Source: SVTX01 sp045659745 | GTDB lineage: Bacteria; Bacillota; Clostridia; Oscillospirales; CAG-272 | Reading direction: 5' to 3' | Length of the DNA: 8,581 bases | Assembly: GCA_045659745.1 (NCBI GenBank) | Contig: JAZRCL010000025.1 | Span: forward strand, 1-8,581 | In this document: one piece after another, positions 6,577 through 8,581 of the stretch | Layout: the number at the start of each line of letters is the position of its first letter | Numbering within the stretch: position 1 is the stretch's first letter | Made by a program: the position numbers and the translations under genes | Notes under the pieces: model-generated | Told to the model about the DNA's origin: nothing | Database searches by the model: none | What the model saw: the letters and a program-made list of their open reading frames with translations, nothing else

Positions 6577-8079
6577 ATGAAGCTTTCAGACCTTTGCCGA
6601 CTCGCAGGGATAGAATATATTGAGGAATTTTCGGACATTGAAATATCGGGGATAGTCTCTGATTCCCGAAAGGCTCACGACGGGTGTATTTATATATGCA
6701 TTCAGGGGCTTTCGGTGGACGGACACAAGTTTATCGGGTCTGCCATCCGGCGCGGAGCGGCGGTGATTTTGTGCAACAAGAGTTTTGACGCGCGCGATAT
6801 TCCCGATAATATACCCGTAATACGCGTTGAAAACACAAGAGACGCGATGGCGAGGCTTTATTCCGCGTGGTACGGTAACGTTCAGAACTCTATGAAGATA
6901 ATCGGAGTCACGGGAACTAACGGCAAGACTACGGTGTCGCGTATGATATACGAGATACTTTACCGCTCGGGAAGACGGGTGGGACTTATCGGCACGGTGG
7001 GAAGTCTGTACTGCGGCGCAAAGATCGACATCCGCTCGGACAACGAGCTTTCAAATCTTACCACGCCCGACCCGGAGGAGCTTTATCAGATATTTGACGT
7101 GATGAAGCGGAGCGGCGCGGAGTACGTGGTTATGGAGGTTAGCTCGCATTCCTTGGAGCTTTGCAAGGTATCGCCCATAAGCTTTGAGGTTGGAATTTTT
7201 ACAAATCTAACTCCCGAGCATCTTGATTTTCACGGAGATATGGAGTCGTATTTTCTTGCAAAGGCAAAGCTTTTTGATAGGTGTAAAAATGCAGTAATAA
7301 ACTGCGACAACCCTTACGGCGCAAGGCTTGCGGATATGTACAGGAATATTGCTGTGACATGCTCCGCGTGCGGTGGAGACACCTCGGTCTGCGCTGAGCA
7401 GATAGTTCTTGGCGATAGGGGAATAGAATATAAGCTCTCTCACCCCAAATTACGGGCGAGGATAAGCTGTGCAATCCCCGGCGACTTTACGGTGATGAAC
7501 TCACTTGAAGCGACGGTGTGCGCTTATGAGCTTGGAGTTTCGGCTTTTGATATTAAAAATTCACTTGCGCACCTGGGCGGTATTGAGGGCAGACTTGAGA
7601 GAGTAAAGCTTGACAGAAGATGTAATTTCTCGGTGTTCATAGACTATGCGCATACACCCGATGCGCTTGAAAATCTGCTTCGCACGGCGAGAGGGTTTTC
7701 TCGCGGACGTCAAAGGATAGTTGTGCTTTTTGGCTGCGGCGGAGACAGAGACCGCTCAAAACGCGCTCAGATGGGGCGTATTGCTTCGTCAATGGCGGAT
7801 TTTGTGATAATCACGTCGGACAATAGTCGCACGGAAAATCGCTCTGATATAATTGGCGAGATACTTTCGGGCGTGGATAAGGAGTCCTGCTTTACGGTTA
7901 TTGAGGACAGGGAGGCGGCTATTGAATACGCCATAAAAAATGCCCGATATAACGACATTATCCTTCTTGCGGGCAAGGGACACGAAAATTATGAGATAGA
8001 CAAAAACGGAAAAAGATATTTTTGTGAGCGCGAGCTCGTGCAGAAATTTGCAAATAAGTATCACTCGGGGGATATATGA
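6577..8079 (+). CDS. murE: UDP-MurNAc-tripeptide synthetase MurE, probably meso-diaminopimelate-adding
   Basis: MurE is the cytoplasmic ATP-dependent ligase that adds the third amino acid to UDP-MurNAc-L-Ala-D-Glu. It has 500 residues, as usual. Visible motifs are SDSRK (28-32) and DGH (48-50) of the UDP-binding N-terminal domain, the P-loop GVTGTNGKTT (110-119), NLTTPD (160-165), EVSSHSLE (187-194), HLDFHGDM (215-222), a probable carbamylated lysine K229, DYAHTPD (356-362), FGCGGDRDR (385-393) and GKGHE (466-470). The amino-acid-recognition motif reads D415-N-S-R418. The Arg expected for diaminopimelate enzymes (DNPR) is kept, but Pro is replaced by Ser. The Arg argues against an L-lysine enzyme. 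It contains 17 cysteines. murF overlaps its last four bases, so the two are probably translationally coupled. Confidence 0.96.
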   Translation: MKLSDLCRLAGIEYIEEFSDIEISGIVSDSRKAHDGCIYICIQGLSVDGHKFIGSAIRRGAAVILCNKSFDARDIPDNIPVIRVENTRDAMARLYSAWYGNVQNSMKIIGVTGTNGKTTVSRMIYEILYRSGRRVGLIGTVGSLYCGAKIDIRSDNELSNLTTPDPEELYQIFDVMKRSGAEYVVMEVSSHSLELCKVSPISFEVGIFTNLTPEHLDFHGDMESYFLAKAKLFDRCKNAVINCDNPYGARLADMYRNIAVTCSACGGDTSVCAEQIVLGDRGIEYKLSHPKLRARISCAIPGDFTVMNSLEATVCAYELGVSAFDIKNSLAHLGGIEGRLERVKLDRRCNFSVFIDYAHTPDALENLLRTARGFSRGRQRIVVLFGCGGDRDRSKRAQMGRIASSMADFVIITSDNSRTENRSDIIGEILSGVDKESCFTVIEDREAAIEYAIKNARYNDIILLAGKGHENYEIDKNGKRYFCERELVQKFANKYHSGDI

Positions 8080-8581
8080 AAATAAAATTGGGGCTTTGCC
8101 CTGAAAATATGGAGAATGTCGCGGTATATTGCGGCGGCACTCTTGTAGGTGAAAACAGAGAATTTGAATACGTCTGTACCGACTCTCGCGAGGTTGACGA
8201 AAAGACGCTTTTCGTCGCAACTCTCGGTGAGCGAGTTGACGGACACAATTTTATTCCATCGGCGCAGAGCTTTGGCGGAAGCTGCTTTCTTTGCGAGCGG
8301 ATACCCGAGGGCGCGGATACTAACTCCTGCTTTTGCGTGGTGGAAGATTCGGTTGCTGCGTTTGCAACGCTGGCGCAGGGATACAGAAAAAATACGCCGA
8401 TAGACACGGTAGCTATCACGGGAAGCGTGGGTAAGACCACGACAAAAGAACTGACGTCAAGGGTACTTTCCGAAAAATACAGTCTTTATTGCACCGAAGG
8501 CAATTTCAACAGTGTTATCGGTATGCCCATGTCCATGATGGAGATGGGGGCTGAATGTGAGATGGCGGTGTTTGAGATGGG
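8076..8581 (+). CDS. murF: UDP-MurNAc-tripeptide:D-Ala-D-Ala ligase MurF, 5' part (runs off the window)
   Basis: MurF adds D-Ala-D-Ala to UDP-MurNAc-tripeptide in the cytoplasm, the last soluble step of precursor synthesis. Only the first 168 codons are present, out of about 450 expected; the reading frame is open to the end. Visible motifs are TDSRE (35-39), TLFVATLGERVDGHNFI (44-60) of the N-terminal UDP-binding domain, the P-loop ITGSVGKTTTK (114-124) in the MurF form GSxGKTT, GNFNSVIGMP (142-151), and EMG at the window edge. The ATG shares bases with the murE stop in an ATGA overlap. A G-run (8067-8071) is the only Shine-Dalgarno-like site. Nine cysteines occur in the 168 residues. The order murE-murF directly adjacent differs from B. 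subtilis, where murF lies elsewhere. Confidence 0.93.
   Translation, partial: MKIKLGLCPENMENVAVYCGGTLVGENREFEYVCTDSREVDEKTLFVATLGERVDGHNFIPSAQSFGGSCFLCERIPEGADTNSCFCVVEDSVAAFATLAQGYRKNTPIDTVAITGSVGKTTTKELTSRVLSEKYSLYCTEGNFNSVIGMPMSMMEMGAECEMAVFEM

Noticed and set aside
8149..8403. Plus-strand 84-codon open frame inside murF
   Set aside because: It is out of frame with MurF, whose motifs on both sides of it (TDSRE, GSVGKTTTK) are continuous in the other frame.
7958..8440. Minus-strand 160-codon open frame across the murE-murF junction
   Set aside because: It runs opposite to two genes with clear catalytic motifs; its translation is low-complexity and unrecognisable.
1..8581. Mobile elements, CRISPR arrays, tRNA or rRNA genes, attachment sites
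   Set aside because: No transposase or integrase motif, regularly spaced repeat, cloverleaf or rRNA-like stretch was seen on either strand. The genes are conserved core genes with similar codon use throughout.

Overview
The window looks like an ordinary chromosomal core region of a spore-forming, probably strictly anaerobic Firmicute of the class Clostridia (an Oscillospirales/Ruminococcaceae-like gut lineage would fit). This rests on a SpoVAF-type spore protein, a PASTA-containing class B penicillin-binding protein of the PBP2B/SpoVD kind, a diaminopimelate-type MurE, frequent ATA and AGA codons, and many cysteines in MurE and MurF. The taxonomic level is an inference; no rRNA or other marker is present. 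All genes lie on the plus strand.

Layout: (1) 1-536 holds nrdR, the ribonucleotide reductase repressor, with a possible -10 element at its front and a very clear intrinsic terminator behind it. (2) 537-2079 holds a stand-alone spoVAF, a forespore membrane protein related to germinant receptor A subunits, closed by a weaker terminator. (3) 2080-2192 is a 113-base AT-rich leader with a near-consensus vegetative promoter whose -10 sits in a 16-base palindrome. (4) 2193-8581 is the start of a division and cell wall (dcw) cluster: rsmH, an FtsL-like protein with a long cytoplasmic N-terminus, a class B PBP with two PASTA domains, murE, and the 5' part of murF, which runs off the window. No internal terminator is visible, so these five genes are probably co-transcribed.

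How they fit together: MurE and MurF make the UDP-MurNAc-pentapeptide precursor in the cytoplasm. The class B PBP cross-links the resulting peptidoglycan at the septum, guided by the FtsL-like protein. RsmH is the 16S rRNA methyltransferase that habitually rides at the head of dcw clusters. mraZ, which usually precedes rsmH, is not here. SpoVAF and the SpoVD-like cysteine pair in the PBP both point to endospore formation.

I see no mobile element, CRISPR array, tRNA, rRNA or clearly undescribed system. The points most worth a second look are the SpoVD-type cysteine pair in the only class B PBP of the cluster, the orphan spoVAF between nrdR and dcw, the missing mraZ, the long FtsL-like N-terminus, and a Pro-to-Ser change in the MurE amino-acid-recognition motif. 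No stretch longer than 300 bases lacks a gene; the longest gap is 2031-2192.
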